This document shows, in pieces, positions 1 through 13,439 of a stretch of 64,000 nt of DNA. The notes beneath the pieces were generated by a model. The model was not told where the DNA came from, searched no databases, and was given only the letters and a program-made list of their open reading frames with translations. Location of the stretch: NCBI GenBank assembly GCA_965153455.1, contig OZ234493.1, forward strand, positions 5,146,001 through 5,210,000, read 5' to 3'. The first letter of the stretch is position 1. Each line of letters begins with the position of its first letter. This stretch comes from Sphagnum compactum (Eukaryota; Bryophyta; Sphagnopsida; Sphagnales). Made by a program: the position numbers and the translations under genes.

Positions 1-90
1 TACATAGGAAAAGATGAAAGAGATTTTCACCCCTCCTTGTGCTATTTGTAGAGCACTTGGGAATTCCAGAGTTGTTTCACTAGAAAACAC

Positions 91-306
91 GTTGAAATAA
101 AATGCAAGCTTTGACCTACAGTCAAATGTACAAGAATGACTTCCATTGTAAATTGATGGAGAATATACGCAAGAACAAAAAAAATGTGTCTTTTCATACA
201 ATTAGTCAAAGATGTGTTTTAAAAATGTGGCTTTGTTGAGATAAAATGCAAGCTCTAACCTACAGTCAAATGTACAAGAATGAAGTCCATTGTAAATTGA
301 TGAAAT
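91..306. repeat. Pair of ~75-bp direct repeats, 144 bp apart
   Basis: The stretch beginning GTTGAAATAAAATGCAAGC at 91 recurs at 235 as GTTGAGATAAAATGCAAGC. Both continue through 'ACCTACAGTCAAATGTACAA' and 'TCCATTGTAAATTGATG' with only a few substitutions. This looks like a local tandem duplication with a diverged 70-bp spacer. No coding potential was seen. Confidence 0.75.
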
Positions 307-3300
307 GCGACTTCATTTGATTATACCAACACCATAATCACATATGTGATTACAATAGTCACATAATATATGATTACACACATTTACGACTAAAAAAACA
401 TGTAGGACTAACTTAATTGTAATCATAAAAGTGGTTGATTTGAACAATAGTTAAATCTATAGTTGTAACCATATGGTTGGAATGGAAAAGATTTCTTTTA
501 GTAAAGGCAAAACAAGTGAATTTAACATAGATAAGATCTTTGAGTTTTTTGGATAGCAAATAGTAATGAATATGAGATGCACACTCACATATGTTCAGTC
601 TATTAACACATAATGGAATCAATTTTTTTCCAAAGTTGAAATTGAATGTATCATGTTGATTTTTATGATCATTTAGTATTACATGGTGAAGTCTAGCTAA
701 AACTTAAATGAAACACCAATAAAGATTCAATAACCATCTTCATGAATTTTGCACTAGGATTGAACAAACATTTTGCAAGAAAACTTTTGAAGGACCTAAG
801 TGGAAATTAGTAATAATAAATCTAATCAATTTCTCTATAATTCCTTCTAGATATTAAACTAGAAATCAAGAAATTTAGAAATATTTTCAAGTCTACTATA
901 ATTTTTTGTCTTGTTTGAAGATTTTTAATTCAATCAATGGTTTTTTTTGGTAACTTTGTAAATTTGCCAAAATTTTAAAAGTAGATACTTCGAAACATTA
1001 GTGAATGCATTTTATGGAAGCTTTATATTCCCGATATAATTGATAATTGTATGGAAATTTTGATTCATTATCCCTAAAGGGTAAAAACGCACTAAACAAA
1101 GCCACAGTGGGCATGGACACCCTAAAAACAATGTGCCCCTACATCTTTGGAAAAAAACAATGGGAACACATTAACTTGGAATCTTCGTCTATTTTATAGC
1201 ACAAGTTTTATTATAATCAAAGTTTTAATTCAAAACATTTTAACCAAATCCAAGATGTTTCAAGAGTCTTTATGTATGATCAAAGGACTTTGAATAGTTT
1301 TGTGGACATGTAGTTATTTTTCTTGTCAAAAGTCCTTTTTCCTTACCAAATGTGTAGTAATAATGGGTACAAAATTGGAGAGGATGTTGATCTCAATATT
1401 TCAAATGGAAAAAATACATAAAAATTTTCGATTGAAATATTTATGTTTGTAATGTAATACCTTATTGTTGAAATTTGATGAAAGTGTTTTTTGCTTGGAA
1501 AAGAACAAATTTTGAAAATGTTCATTCACAAAACTTTTGCAAATTCCTGTGATAAACATGGAAACATCATATACAAAGGATTCATTAATTACAAAAATTC
1601 TAGAAGTTCCAATTTCATAGATGAAGAAAATAAATGGATGACATTGTTGAAAGTTGGATGGAAATGCCTATTGTTCGTTAGCCAAAATTGATTTTCAATG
1701 ATCGATATACCAAAAATTCAAATTATGAACCCTAGATAACCCCAAGCATTAGACTTAGATTCCTTTAATAATGCACTAGGACTACTGCTAGTTTGCTTCG
1801 ACATTAATGTTCGTGAGCTCCTGCCCATGGGGGCATTTGCTGCAATTGCCAGTGTTTACTCATCGTAGGCTTTTGCTTACACCTTTGCACTATTCGCCAC
1901 TTTGGGTGGTGATTTAATGTTGCAAATTCCTGCCTACAACTTTGTGCCATGGTGCACCTTGCAATGGAATGTCACAAGCTCATGCTCGTGTTTTTTCTCA
2001 AGCCGCTTGTTTGGGTGATGGTTGTTTCTCACAACCTCCAGGTTATAACTTTACAAAATGATCTTGCTTGCAATGGAACGTTATATTTTTTGAGGTCCAT
2101 CAAAGTATGTGCATGTAATAATTGATGCATTATATTAGCCTTTTTTGCAACTTTCTTTTGGAGATGCATTTTTTGTCTATTAGTGAAGGAGGTTGTAGAA
2201 GGGCAACAACAATGCAACATCCAAGGAACATAGTGTTTGTGCTTGGAACTTGTTTCGATGCATGTAATATCCTTTTGCAATCTACTATATAAAGGTAGCA
2301 AAGTTGTTGCATTTGTGATTTTCACCTATTTCCATCAGTTTGATTTTTTTTATCACAATGTTTAAGTTGTAATCAAACTAAGGTTCTTGTGACCTTGAGC
2401 TATTTCAATTTTGATCAGTGTGTGGGGTTTTGTGGGAAGTAGGTCTCTGATGGTTAACCACATGTTCATCTCCTATGTATAACACTATTCTTTGTGACCA
2501 TGAGGGAGTGCTTGAAAAAAACACAAAAAAAGGTCATTGTGGCCCTTTTTAGCATTATAAATCATGTGATGGTCATTTTGGCCAAAGCCAAGTGTGAAAT
2601 GACAATGGCAATCTTGGATCAACAAAAGTAGAATATTGACATAATGTAGTCAATGATTTTCATCTTGCTAAAAAGATGCTAACAATCTTGACCAAATGGT
2701 AGATGTTCATGGAGGTGATGATTTGGTAATGGTGCCAGTAGCTAGTACCTAAGGTCATGGTGTGTTGTAGGAAGGCGAGGATGAGATTTACTTGTAAAGG
2801 ACAAAAGAAGGACTTCTAAGAATATATGGTAGTAGAATTATAGATGTCATCAAGCAAAACTACAAGTAGAAGAAGAAGCATTTTTTCATATACACTAGGA
2901 AAATGCACATTAAAAGTACACTGGTGAAACTCATAAACAAGTCCAAATGCAAACTATAGTTTTGGCCAATAATATATCCATGTTCTTTAGTGATGCATTG
3001 AAAGGCTATCCATGTGCTTTCCAAGGTATAATTTTTTAGAATGTTATAAGCAATCCTTTGTTGCAAGATTGTATTCCAAGGTGAAAGCAAGAAAAAAAAA
3101 GTCAAGTAGTGTGTGGATAGTCTTTAGAAACTATTTTTTGAAAATTTGAAAAATCCCCATGGGAACATTATATATCAAAAAAATTGTTTTATTTTTTAAA
3201 AAAAATATTATACTTTTAAAGTTGCAAATACAAAATTTTCATGAAAATTCACCATGTTTCAAGAATCCTTTTATATGTTTAAAGCACTCAAGAAAAGCAA

Positions 3301-3796
3301 GTGGACAGGTGGGTTTTTTGTATCAAAAGTCCATTTCCTTTATCAAATGTTCATTAAATCATTTCAAAATTTTTGTGAATTTTAATATATTCCACAAGAA
3401 GGGATCCATGTGTTCAAAACATTCAAAAAATAAAAATACATATATTGTTTTAGATTTTAATACTCGAATGTCCTTTTACACTACTATAGTTTTGAATTTG
3501 TAATCATGGTTCAAAGTAAAGGTATAGATTTGATTATAATGTAAGGCTTGATGTAAAAACATTTGAGTTTTTATCATGTTATATGTCATATTTGGCCTTA
3601 AATTTGATATTTAGTTTTAAAATTATGTAAAAAACGTAATATAAACCAATAAAAAACTACCATGTAGAAAATATGGTCCTTAGAAAGGACTTTAACCTTG
3701 GCACAACTGGCTTTTTTTTTCATGCTTTCACGCTTTAGATTACTTACAAGATCCAATAAAACTTAAGGAGAACCAAATTATCGTATAAATTTTGAA
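307..3796. other. AT-rich gene-free stretch
   Basis: All reading frames are short and hydrophobic or low-complexity, and none resembles a known protein. A slightly less AT-rich patch at about 1800-2250 has no recognisable coding content. No RNA gene or organised repeat was seen. Confidence 0.6.
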
Positions 3797-4180
3797 ATGT
3801 GGCTTGTCAGACCTTTGAAAGGCCAAAAGACCTCATCCTTTATCATGGCAAAGGACATTGTTTGTGCTTTGGCAACGTGTGATAAAAGTTGCAATTATAG
3901 AAAGGTTGCCCTAGTTTTAAAGGTAGATTGGAGAAACATAACAAAAACACTTGATAGAAGACATTTTCTAGACACCAACCAAGATGCATTTTGGGTTAAT
4001 AAGGTTCCAAATGAAACATGCTAATGGTTTGTGTGAAGTTACAATTAAGTAGATTGTGGCCTATTGGACTTTTGAAACCACAATTTTTCCAAATGAAAAA
4101 GACATCATTCAAAGGAGGATTGGAGTGAAACAATATGATGTGCATGCTACCCAACTACGTTCAAATATCCTAGGTACATT
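3797..4180 (+). pseudogene. Decayed transposon-type coding fragment
   Basis: An open frame at 3797-4024 encodes a basic segment with the stretches AKDIVCALATCDKSCNYRKVA and NITKTLDRRHFLDTNQDAFW. It then stops. A frame that continues the same kind of protein runs from about 4010 to 4180, contains an in-frame TAG, and shows PNEKDIIQRRIGVK followed by YDVHATQ. The switch of frame plus the internal stop shows that this is a broken copy of a longer coding sequence. The family is not recognised with confidence. The style (basic, conserved but mutated, no host-gene match) suggests a dispersed transposable-element protein. It could also be a fragment of an unknown host gene. Confidence 0.4.
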
Positions 4181-4439
4181 GATCCAATTAACTTTGAACT
4201 TTTTAGTGATTGTTCAAATTTGGGCATGAAATTTTCAATATTTTGGCTCTAAGGATAGGGTTGCAACTTATTTCATTGTTGTTGCATTCATCAATATGAG
4301 GATTTGCTTGAAGCTCATCTATTTTTTAATGTTCATTTTGTGGTTATATGATTAAAGTTTTCATGCCCTCTAAAGTTTCTAAGGTTGTTCAATGATTTAA
4401 AAAACCCTAAATAGGTGGTTTTGAAACATTTGTCCAAAT

Positions 4440-5720
4440 ATTGTAAGTGGTCAAGGGTCTTGAGTCATTTTTTAATTTATGTGAACATGTTTTAGAAAGT
4501 ATGTGGTAAAGTGAATATGTAAGTGTAGGTTCAAGGTTAGTATGCTTTATGATTAAGTTCTAAAAGGCTTCTTCAAAGAACAAGCTATTGACTGTAAAGG
4601 AAGATTTGTTTGGAAAACCTTTAACCTTTTAGCAAAAGGTAGAGGTAGTTCAAGATAATGACTCAAAATGCTTCTGGAAATGTTGTGTCATTTGAGTTCA
4701 AGGTTAATTTGCTATCAAGTTCTAAGTGGTCATCGATGTACAACTTGGTTAATTTCAAGGAAGGTTTGCTTGGGTAACCTTTAGCCCCTTAACAAGAGGT
4801 GGACGAAGTTCAACATAAGGACTCAAGTTCTTATGGAAATTTTGTGTCTTTAAGTTAAAAGTTAGTTTGCTTTGGGATCTAATTCTCAGTGGTTTTTAGT
4901 TCACAACTAGGTGAATGTCAAGGAAGTTTGCTTGGAAAACCTCTAACCCCTTAAAGCAAATGATAGAGGCAAAAATGTGTCCATTAAAAACTTTGTTGCC
5001 TATGACTTCAAGTCTATGTGCTTAACAATTAAATATTGAGTGTTAAGTAAAATTATTCAGTTATTAAAATTTAAGGAGGTTTTGTTTGGAAACCATGCAT
5101 TATAAAGACATGAAACATGTGGTAGAGGCAAAAACATTATTAGGACTCAACATCTAGTTGACTACCTTTCATGGTATAAGTGGTTTTTTTTACATTTGTA
5201 ATTCTTAAATCCTTATGTAATTTTCTTGTCCACATTTGCTTCCTAAACATTTTTCATTTTCAGGGTTCTAAGTTTGAAAATTGTACACGTGATTTTGAAA
5301 TTTTTTTGAAAATTTTGTGTCTTTTTAATCAAGCACTATGTGCTTTGAATTTTTTTTTTGAATACTCTTAATAGTACACATATTGTTGAATATTAATAAA
5401 GAAAGTTTGGTTGGAAAATTTTCATATCTATTAGACAAGTGGCAAATGTACAAACTTAAGAACTTGTGAAGTCTTTTTGAAGGGGTGTGACTACATGAAT
5501 TCTAAGTCCTTATTGTTTTGGATCAATTATGGGTGCCATTTTAAAATTAATTGTTGCTGAAATTTAGTGAATCTTTGCTTTAGGAAAGCTTGTGACCTGG
5601 TGTTTGAATATGTGGTATAAGCACAAATTATATTGATTGGAAAATATTGATTGTGATCGAACCAAGTTATGTACAAATGCAAGTGAATTATATCTAAAAT
5701 CTAAAATTGAAATTTTGTGT
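4440..5720. repeat. Degenerate ~160-bp tandem satellite
   Basis: The phrase GGAAGRTTTGYTTGG followed by 'aaacctYtaaccccttaa' recurs at 4599, 4759, 4922 and 5075, and more diverged near 5401 and 5569. A second phrase, 'GTTCAAGGTTARTTTGCT', recurs with the same spacing near 4530, 4696, 4853 and 5008. Spacings of about 153-168 bp (and about 326 bp across one very diverged copy) define a satellite of about eight old copies. Confidence 0.65.
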
Positions 5721-8700
5721 CCATTGAATCAAAGGAATGTGTGGTAAAATTGGTTAGAAATGCTCCCAAAAAGCTAGAAGGAGGAAAAAAATGTATGCAA
5801 TAGAAACCAAGATAAGTGGTCATGGAACAAATGGGTCAAGTCCTATAATCTTTTGTCCACTTATTCAACATGTGCTTTGTGGAGCAATTCAAAATGTCTT
5901 CTTGAGCGTAAAAATTGTTAAATCAAGTACAATGGTCTTCAAGCTCCCATGGAATGAATGGGTTAGCCTACACTTGTGACACTTGTAAGTCCTTTTGAAT
6001 TTTTTTGTTTAGTAATCTAAAATTGTTGTATTGTGGTAGAAAATTCTAAAATGTTTTTAAAGCACATATGGTCCAAGTTTTTGTTTCAAAGTCTACTTGG
6101 ATATGCATTGGGTGGCCACCAAATGGTGAATTAATTGCATTCACAAAAAACTTTGTGTTTAGTGAGGTTAAGTTGTGGATTGAATTATTTTGGAATGCAT
6201 CAAGATGGAAACAATATTATTGAAACATGATTGCACTAAGTATACTTCCTGAAGATTAACTAGGGTTTTTTATATATGGTAAAAGTTTGAATTTGCTTTA
6301 AAAACGTTTTTTTGCCCATTCGGTTTGAATGTTGAAATGTACCTTTGTTTTGTATTGAGGTGAAGTCTTAGTGGTTTAAGTATGGGAATTATGGAAAACT
6401 TTGAAGGATTGGATAGAGAAACAATTATGGTTGTTTGACCATTTTTTATTGAAGCGAAGGTGTTTGTGGGTTCAATATGGGTTGTGGGAACAAATGATTA
6501 GGCCAAAACAATAATTTTGGTTGTTTATTGTTTTTTTTACCAACTATTAATTAATTCTTAGATCATTCAATTTAAGATTAATAAAATGTTGACATGTGGC
6601 ATCTGTGTAGATAAGTAAGTATGTAGGCCTAGGTTAATTAGGTAGGTTTCAATTAATCTTATTTTATTTTGGGTTTAACCTTTAGCGTTGAATCTTTTTG
6701 ATTGACTCATCCTTTGAATGATGCTTGCATTTTGAATAAAATTAATGCATCTAGTTATATTTTGCACACTAGAAGATGGTTCAAACAAAAGATTTGGGTT
6801 AAACATTTTAGTTGCAAATGTGATCAATTTAGTCAGAACATATTTGTAATTAATTTTTAACACCTTTTCTATATTAGCTTAGTTTACCTATTAATTATAC
6901 TAATTACAATATGTTAATCCTAAAACATTAAACAATGTTTTTACAATAGAAGACAAAGTTAATGGCATCAAAAATTAAAAAATTCAAAAAAATTGGCATG
7001 TGTTTTTTATAATGGTAGAAATTAAAATTTCATGAATTTTTTTTCAAAATTTTTGCACTTAATATGAGGGAGATATTGAATTTTAAGTGGTCATCTATAG
7101 TAGTACCAAGTTTGGCACTCAAGTACCAAATAATTATTTTACTTTTGAAAATCACTTTGGTAGTAAAAAAATTAAAAAAACAAAATTTCAGCTTTAAAAA
7201 TGGGCAGCTTCTTTGGTAGGCTCCTTAGACTTGAAGCCTATAATATAATGAGGTTAATTTTTGAAAAAATTCAAAATTTTCCTCCTTTTTAATTTTAAAA
7301 AGATTAGAAGTTCAATTAGATAAAATCTTTAAAATCAAATAGAATTTCCAAAAATAATCTAAGAATTGCCAAACCTAAAAAGGTATCATGGTTTTTGCAA
7401 AGTTGTATTATAGTCCCACAAAGTTGGGCCAAAGTTGCAACTTGTTGCACTACATTTCATCCATCCAATGTAATACATTATCATCCATCCACATGCTTCC
7501 AAAATTACCAAAGCAATTCAAATTTAGACATGATGTTGCCACATCACACAAGGAGGCATGACGATGGAAGACATCATTCAACATTTCAACTATAGGTCAA
7601 CCAAAGAGTTTGTTGATGCCAAAAATATTTCAAAGATGACTTTTTAATCAAAACTTGTTTTTAATTGTACACTAAATTAGTAGACGGATCAAATTATTTA
7701 GTAATCATCATTAATCTATTCTAATATTTAAAAATTTATAATTGAAATATAGTTGAAAACATGTAGTTGAAAACTTTTTGGTTAAAAAAGGGTCGTTTTC
7801 TGCTAGTGTATATTGGGTAGTTTTCCATCCTAAGAATGTTTTGAACTTAAGGGTGTCTATACCAAGATGGGCACACAACTTTTGCAAGTTATGGTTTGAC
7901 TGTAATTCACAAACTATCAGATCATGCATGGGGGGCAATTCAATCCCTGGCAACCACCCACCTTATGAGTTCTAGCAGACTTATTATCCAAACAAAACTA
8001 TTTGAACATAATTATCTTGACTTGCATCTTAGGTACATTATTTGCAATTGTCAAAACTATTGAGAAATTTTACTTACATAATTTGAGTGATTGATTTATT
8101 GTTAGGAACATGAACTAGATTTAAATGGGGAAATTTTATGAATCAGTTAGCAATTGATGTGGGGTGAATGGTGACACTTTCAATCATTAGTAACAATATA
8201 ATTTTAGATTTATTGTTAATTATTAATAAGAGGATTCAAAGTACTTCCAACGCCACCCCAATATATTCATGATGATGTAGTTTATAGTTCTTTATTTTAA
8301 TCTCATTCTAAAATACATATGTTTTGGAAACATGTTTTTATCAAGATTAAAGTTCAAGTTATGGAATAACACAAAAAATTGTATGACTTTTGAAAACCAG
8401 TAATCACCCCTAGTTTTACTACGGGAAATTGACATGACTTTTTTTTATTAAGAAAAGATGGATAGGTTCTGGGACAATTTGCAAAATGGGATAAAGTGAA
8501 AAAATGGAAATGGATCATGGTGATCAGACCCATCTCCCATCTGAGATTAATTCAACATATATCCCAGAAAACATATAAATTGGAATTCATACAATTAGGT
8601 AAGTTGTAGATGTATATGGTCATAATAATATATGCAATTTCACACATGCATAATTTCACAATACAGTATATTATTGACAAGACATACAACTAGAAACATA

Positions 8701-11639
8701 CAAATTAACATAAGTGAAGTAAGATGCCACTAGAAACGCGAACTTCAAAAATATTGGGCAAATGGAATATATGCCATACCTCTTTTTCTTTTGAACTTTC
8801 AAATTAATATGTTTTCATATGGCAATTAAGAGTTTCATGTAATACAAGGCATATGCCGAAGAAAGTTCACTATTTAATAGTCGGTTGTCAAGGGCATTAG
8901 CTCAAGGTTACTAGCCTACCCATGTTCAATTGTCATGAGTTGCTAGCCCCAGACATTACCATGAGTGAAAAACACAGAAATAGAAAGTGGGTCCTTGGAC
9001 AAATGTAGGTTTCTAACCCGCTATTGAGAACTTCTATCTCATCATGTGAGATGCAAAGCTTAGGACATGATGGGTCCACTTTCTCAACAATTATCTACTT
9101 ATTCTTCATGATTCATTTGAGCTTCCATCCTTTGTTTCTCAAAGTGTGCCATGACAAGCAAGATTAGACTCATTGGTTGTTATGTTGAGGTCATTATGGA
9201 AGCATTGGGGGCAAATTTCTTATGTTCACATGTGGTCATTGTGTCAATTGGGTGTTGATTTTTTTGGTTTGTTTTTCTGGGAGAGGGGAACTACTGAGTT
9301 GACATCCAATTCAATGAGGATGAAACCTGCGCATTGGTAGTTTGGCAACCAATTCTTTGAGGGTGGAACTGATAAGTTGGTAGCCACCTCAGTACTAGTT
9401 CAATGGACTTATGATAGTTTGTAGAACGAAAAGGTAATGACACAACTTCTTTCTTCATTTTGCTTGATAATGCAGCATGCAACCAACACCAGCCCAATAT
9501 ATTCCATAAGATTGCACATCAAATGTCACAACTTATAAAATTGCGCAAAAGAGGAGCTCCACCTTGATTCTACATCAGGCATGTCCATTGTTTCAATATT
9601 GAGATAGGCCCTCCTGTGTGCCTGTTAAGCTGTCTCCTTGGCTGCCTGAAAATTCTATTCCTAAAACTATTTGCCATCATTTTTGGGCTGGGCTAACACT
9701 CCTTCCTAAGAGCATGGGAACATATTGAGGAGAATTAATGTGGTCTCATTGTGATTTAATACTCAATATACATCCACACTTTTATTATTAGATGCGCCTC
9801 TAAATGAGAGACTAGTATGGAGAAACAGAGAGTTCATTTGGTCCCATGTTTTGTGCAATGTTCACTAGGTGTTATTGTGAACTCTGAGTTCACTTTTCAG
9901 GAACTTCTTGGAACGTTTCTTATTCTAACTCTTCCTGGGTTTGAATTTGCCATAACATGCAGAGCCATTATGTGATGACTGGCTTCTCCATTCAGTTTCT
10001 TTTGTCCCATATCAAGGATGGAACAATCATGCCTTCCTTTCTGTATTTGACTATTATTCCATCCTCTTTTCGCAAGGAACAATTTTTCTTCTGTCATGTA
10101 GGTTGTCCTAGTGCAATTAGGTGAAGACACCTCCACACTACCAACCGACCCCAAGCAAATGTTAGAATATGGTATCAGACAAAGAGAATTGGGTTTTACC
10201 TATGGTCCATGGAATACAAAAGCAACTGCCACTGTACCTTGGCGAATTCCACACTAATCATATTGTGTGTAATTTCCAAAAAAAATAATTCAAAGAACAA
10301 AATTTTGCAAAGGAAAATAATGAACCTTTAAATAAATTTAATAATACTCAATTTTCAACATGGAATCTTCAAAATTAATTCACTTTTCAACATTCATATG
10401 TTGAACCATACTATGGTATTTCTACAGTACATTCCAATAGGTTGAGGCTACTAAAGGAGGGGGAAAAGGGGTGGGGTTGATTTGGCCGTCCTTACAACGT
10501 GATTCTCCTGGTGGAACAGAGGAACCCGATTGTTTGGGGGAGTTCCACTGAGTCTAAATGTCAAGAGTTCCTTTGGCAGCGTTTCATCATTTGACTTTTA
10601 AAACCAGGAACCTGCTACTAATGCTATGGAATGGGCCCTTGGGAGGAATGCTAAACACTCCTTAAGGAGCTTTATCTGACACACTTTCAAGCTTGACTTT
10701 TGCACCTTGTGTGGTTTTGTGTTGAATTGCATTGCACAGTTTTTCATGTTTTGCATGTTCCGCAAAAAGAACCTTATTTTAAATTTGTTTTCACGTTTTG
10801 TTTTCCCAGGCTCAATTTGAACCCCATTCCTCTCTCAGTAGAGAGAAAGTACCAACCAGTAGAATACACTTGAGCATTAAAAAGGAGAATTTATATAGGT
10901 CAGAATTGTTGAACCTTATGACAAAAACCAAGCAGTTGAGCACTGTCGACCATTTTTTGTGTTGGATAGTGCTCATTAAGGGATGTTTAACGTCTTCTGG
11001 CGCTTGGTCAATGGTGGCAGACTCTGGCAAGCTCAGTCACCTGTCTCACACTCTCAGGCTTGCCTATTGACTGACCACTTTGCCTTGCAGACTCAGCCCC
11101 CAAGGGTCTGTTCTCTAGTACATAAATGACCATACCTGCGTTTTGACATGTAAGGTAGGATTCTAACTGAAAACCTGAAACTCGCAGAATTCTCTGTGGC
11201 GATCAATTCTGTGCCTATTGATGGTAATTTACACCAGGGAACACTGCCCCTAGGGAGCATTCTTTTTGTACAAAGGCTGTTTCCATTTACTATGAGCATT
11301 TTCCTTTTTCAGTATCCTTCACAGAAAGATAATGAAGTAGAAGACACTTGGTTGAGGCAACAAAAACTTTTCCTTACGTAAGTTAATTGGAGGAATTTCT
11401 ATATAAACTTCATGAAATGAGGCCCCAAATGTGGTGCATGGTGCCCTTGTTCTTGGGTGCGTTTAAAAGGCCAGAGTGAACCAGCAGCCACCAATGCACC
11501 AGTTGGCCGTTCTGTCCACTGGATGGGTTGCGTTTTTTCATTCGGCATCGGATGGGGTTCATCACAGTTCATTTCTTTTTGCTGCTAACCATTGTACTTT
11601 TTTCTTTTGGTTCTTGACCGTTTTTTCCTGGATCTGACC
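5721..11639. other. Gene-free stretch, AT-rich then mixed composition
   Basis: From 5721 to 9280 the DNA is AT-rich with short random frames. From about 9280 to 11640 the composition is more balanced, but no frame looks like a protein and no intron-exon pattern could be built. The second part may hold old retroelement remains, but no terminal repeats were found. Confidence 0.5.
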
Positions 11640-12010
11640 TCACACATAGCTACCCTGCTCACTTTTCTACCCTCATAAGTATTGCACCAACCTTGGTACT
11701 TTATTTATTATCCCCTACTGACATAGCTACCCTAATAACTAGTTATCCTGTTGACCTAGCTACTGTACTAACCACCTACCCTACTAACCTAGCTACCCTA
11801 TTAATTACATACCCTACTAACTTAACCACTATACTAACTACCTACCCTATTGACCTACCTACCTACCCTACATACACAACCATCCTATTGACATAAGTGT
11901 TTTACAAACCTAGTCACCTTGATAAGGTAACTTGTTTCTTATGTACTAACTTGCCTATCTACCTAACTACCTATCTATCTATGCTTTTTAAAAATAGCCA
12001 AATACCTAAT
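11640..12010. repeat. CCTA-rich degenerate short repeat cluster
   Basis: Many copies of words such as ACCTACCCTA, CTAACCTAGCTACC and ACCTACCTACC follow one another without a strict period. Related clusters occur at 19440-19700, 34590-34940 and 59900-60140. The words are not the plant telomere repeat CCCTAAA, although single copies of that occur nearby. Confidence 0.65.
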
Positions 12011-12337
12011 TAACTACCTACTCACTTTTTCCACCCCCACCCTAGCCCCCCCTCAATCCTACCTATCAATTTATTAAGATTTGCCCATATGTAAGTATTA
12101 CAAACAATTTATAGTGGAAACAATGCCATAATTGCATCCATTTTGGTTTAGTTAATGCATATTTTACTAAAATTTGTTTACCGAATTTATTATTGAATGG
12201 ACATTACAATACATATTTTCATGTAATTATTATAAGTATGTACTATTGGATTATGGTTTAGGTTTAGGGTTGAGACACATAAATTAATTAATAAAATTTT
12301 CACAAATGTATAGTAATTAATCTAAAATAGGCTAAAT

Positions 12338-12480
12338 TTGGGGGGAAATTTTTAGGGTTTACACATATGTGAAGTAATACAATTGCATTTTACATCTTCT
12401 TCAAAAATAGTGGAAAAAATTAAGTTGGAGAGATCACACAAATGCAAAAGACATATCTTCTCTTTTGGTTTTGTATGAAA
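12338..12480 (+). repeat. Dispersed AT-rich module, copy 1
   Basis: The block with TTTTTAGGGTTTACACATATG, then 'CATTTTACATCTTCTTCAAA' and 'AAGTTGGAGAGATCACACAAA', is found again at 18458-18570 and, more diverged, at 19900-20030, always in the same orientation. Copies 1 and 3 are each preceded by a CCTA-rich cluster, so a larger unit seems to have been duplicated around the transposase region. Confidence 0.55.
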
Positions 12481-12700
12481 TTTATTTGATTGTTTTTAAA
12501 GATTAACGTATTTTGCATTATATAATTTGTATAGTTTGTATAGTTTTTTGGTTTAGGGCATATATCACTAAGACTTTTTTTGTTAGGGTTTGTATAATTA
12601 GGGTTGTAATAAGGCTTATGGCAAAATATCATTTGGATTTTTAGGGTTATGTTTTATTATTTTGTGTATAGGAATTTGGTTCATATATTTCAGAATTTAA

Positions 12701-13309
12701 GGTTTATACTCTAAATTTTGCTCATTGTATTGGTTTTCGATCTTTTCACTTGTTTAGATCTATACCATAATTATGAATCTCCTTTGTTTCCATATGTTCC
12801 ATAGTTGCTAGAGTTTAATATTTTCTAACCCATTTTGTACGAGTTATGATTTTTTAGGGTTGCGTTTTCAATTGGGACTACAAACTTTGGTGGAACATTG
12901 TCATTTTTTATTCTTAAAGGTATGCATTTGTCTCTTGTTACTTCTTTGTTTTTTTGTTTATATTTTCACAATTCAACCTCTTTTCATTTCCTGGTTATTG
13001 CTAAGGTTTATACTTTAAATTTTGCTCATTGTATTGGTTTTTGATCTTTTCACTTGTTTAGATTTATACAATAATTATGAATCTCCTTTGTTTCCATATG
13101 TTCCATAGTTGCTAGAGTTTAATATTTTCTAACCCATTTTTGTACGAGTTATGATTTTTTAGGGTTGGGTTTTTAATTGGGATTACAAACTTTGGTGGAA
13201 CATTGTCATCTTTTATTCTTAAAAGTATGCATTTGTCTCTTGTTATTTCTTTTATTTTTTTGTTTATATTTTCACAATTCAACCTCTTTTCATTTCCTAG
13301 TTATTAGAT
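12701..13309 (+). repeat. 304-bp tandem duplication, two copies
   Basis: The sequence starting GGTTTATACT at 12701 starts again at 13005. The two copies agree over almost their whole length, with scattered point differences and small indels. They include 'TCTCCTTTGTTTCCATATG' and 'CAACCTCTTTTCATTTCCT'. The small divergence marks a fairly recent duplication. No open frame is shared. Confidence 0.85.
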
Positions 13310-13439
13310 ATAGAAAGGGCGTCAAGTTTTATTAAGTATACAATCATAAATAAAGGTTTTATACTTTTACACGGATATTTCATATCCAATATCTCTTTGT
13401 AGTTTAGTTTTTCATACCCATATGCGAATAATGCATTGA

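Noticed and set aside
11640-12010. Interstitial telomere tract
   Set aside because: The words are CCTA-rich but do not follow the seven-base CCCTAAA period of plant telomeres.
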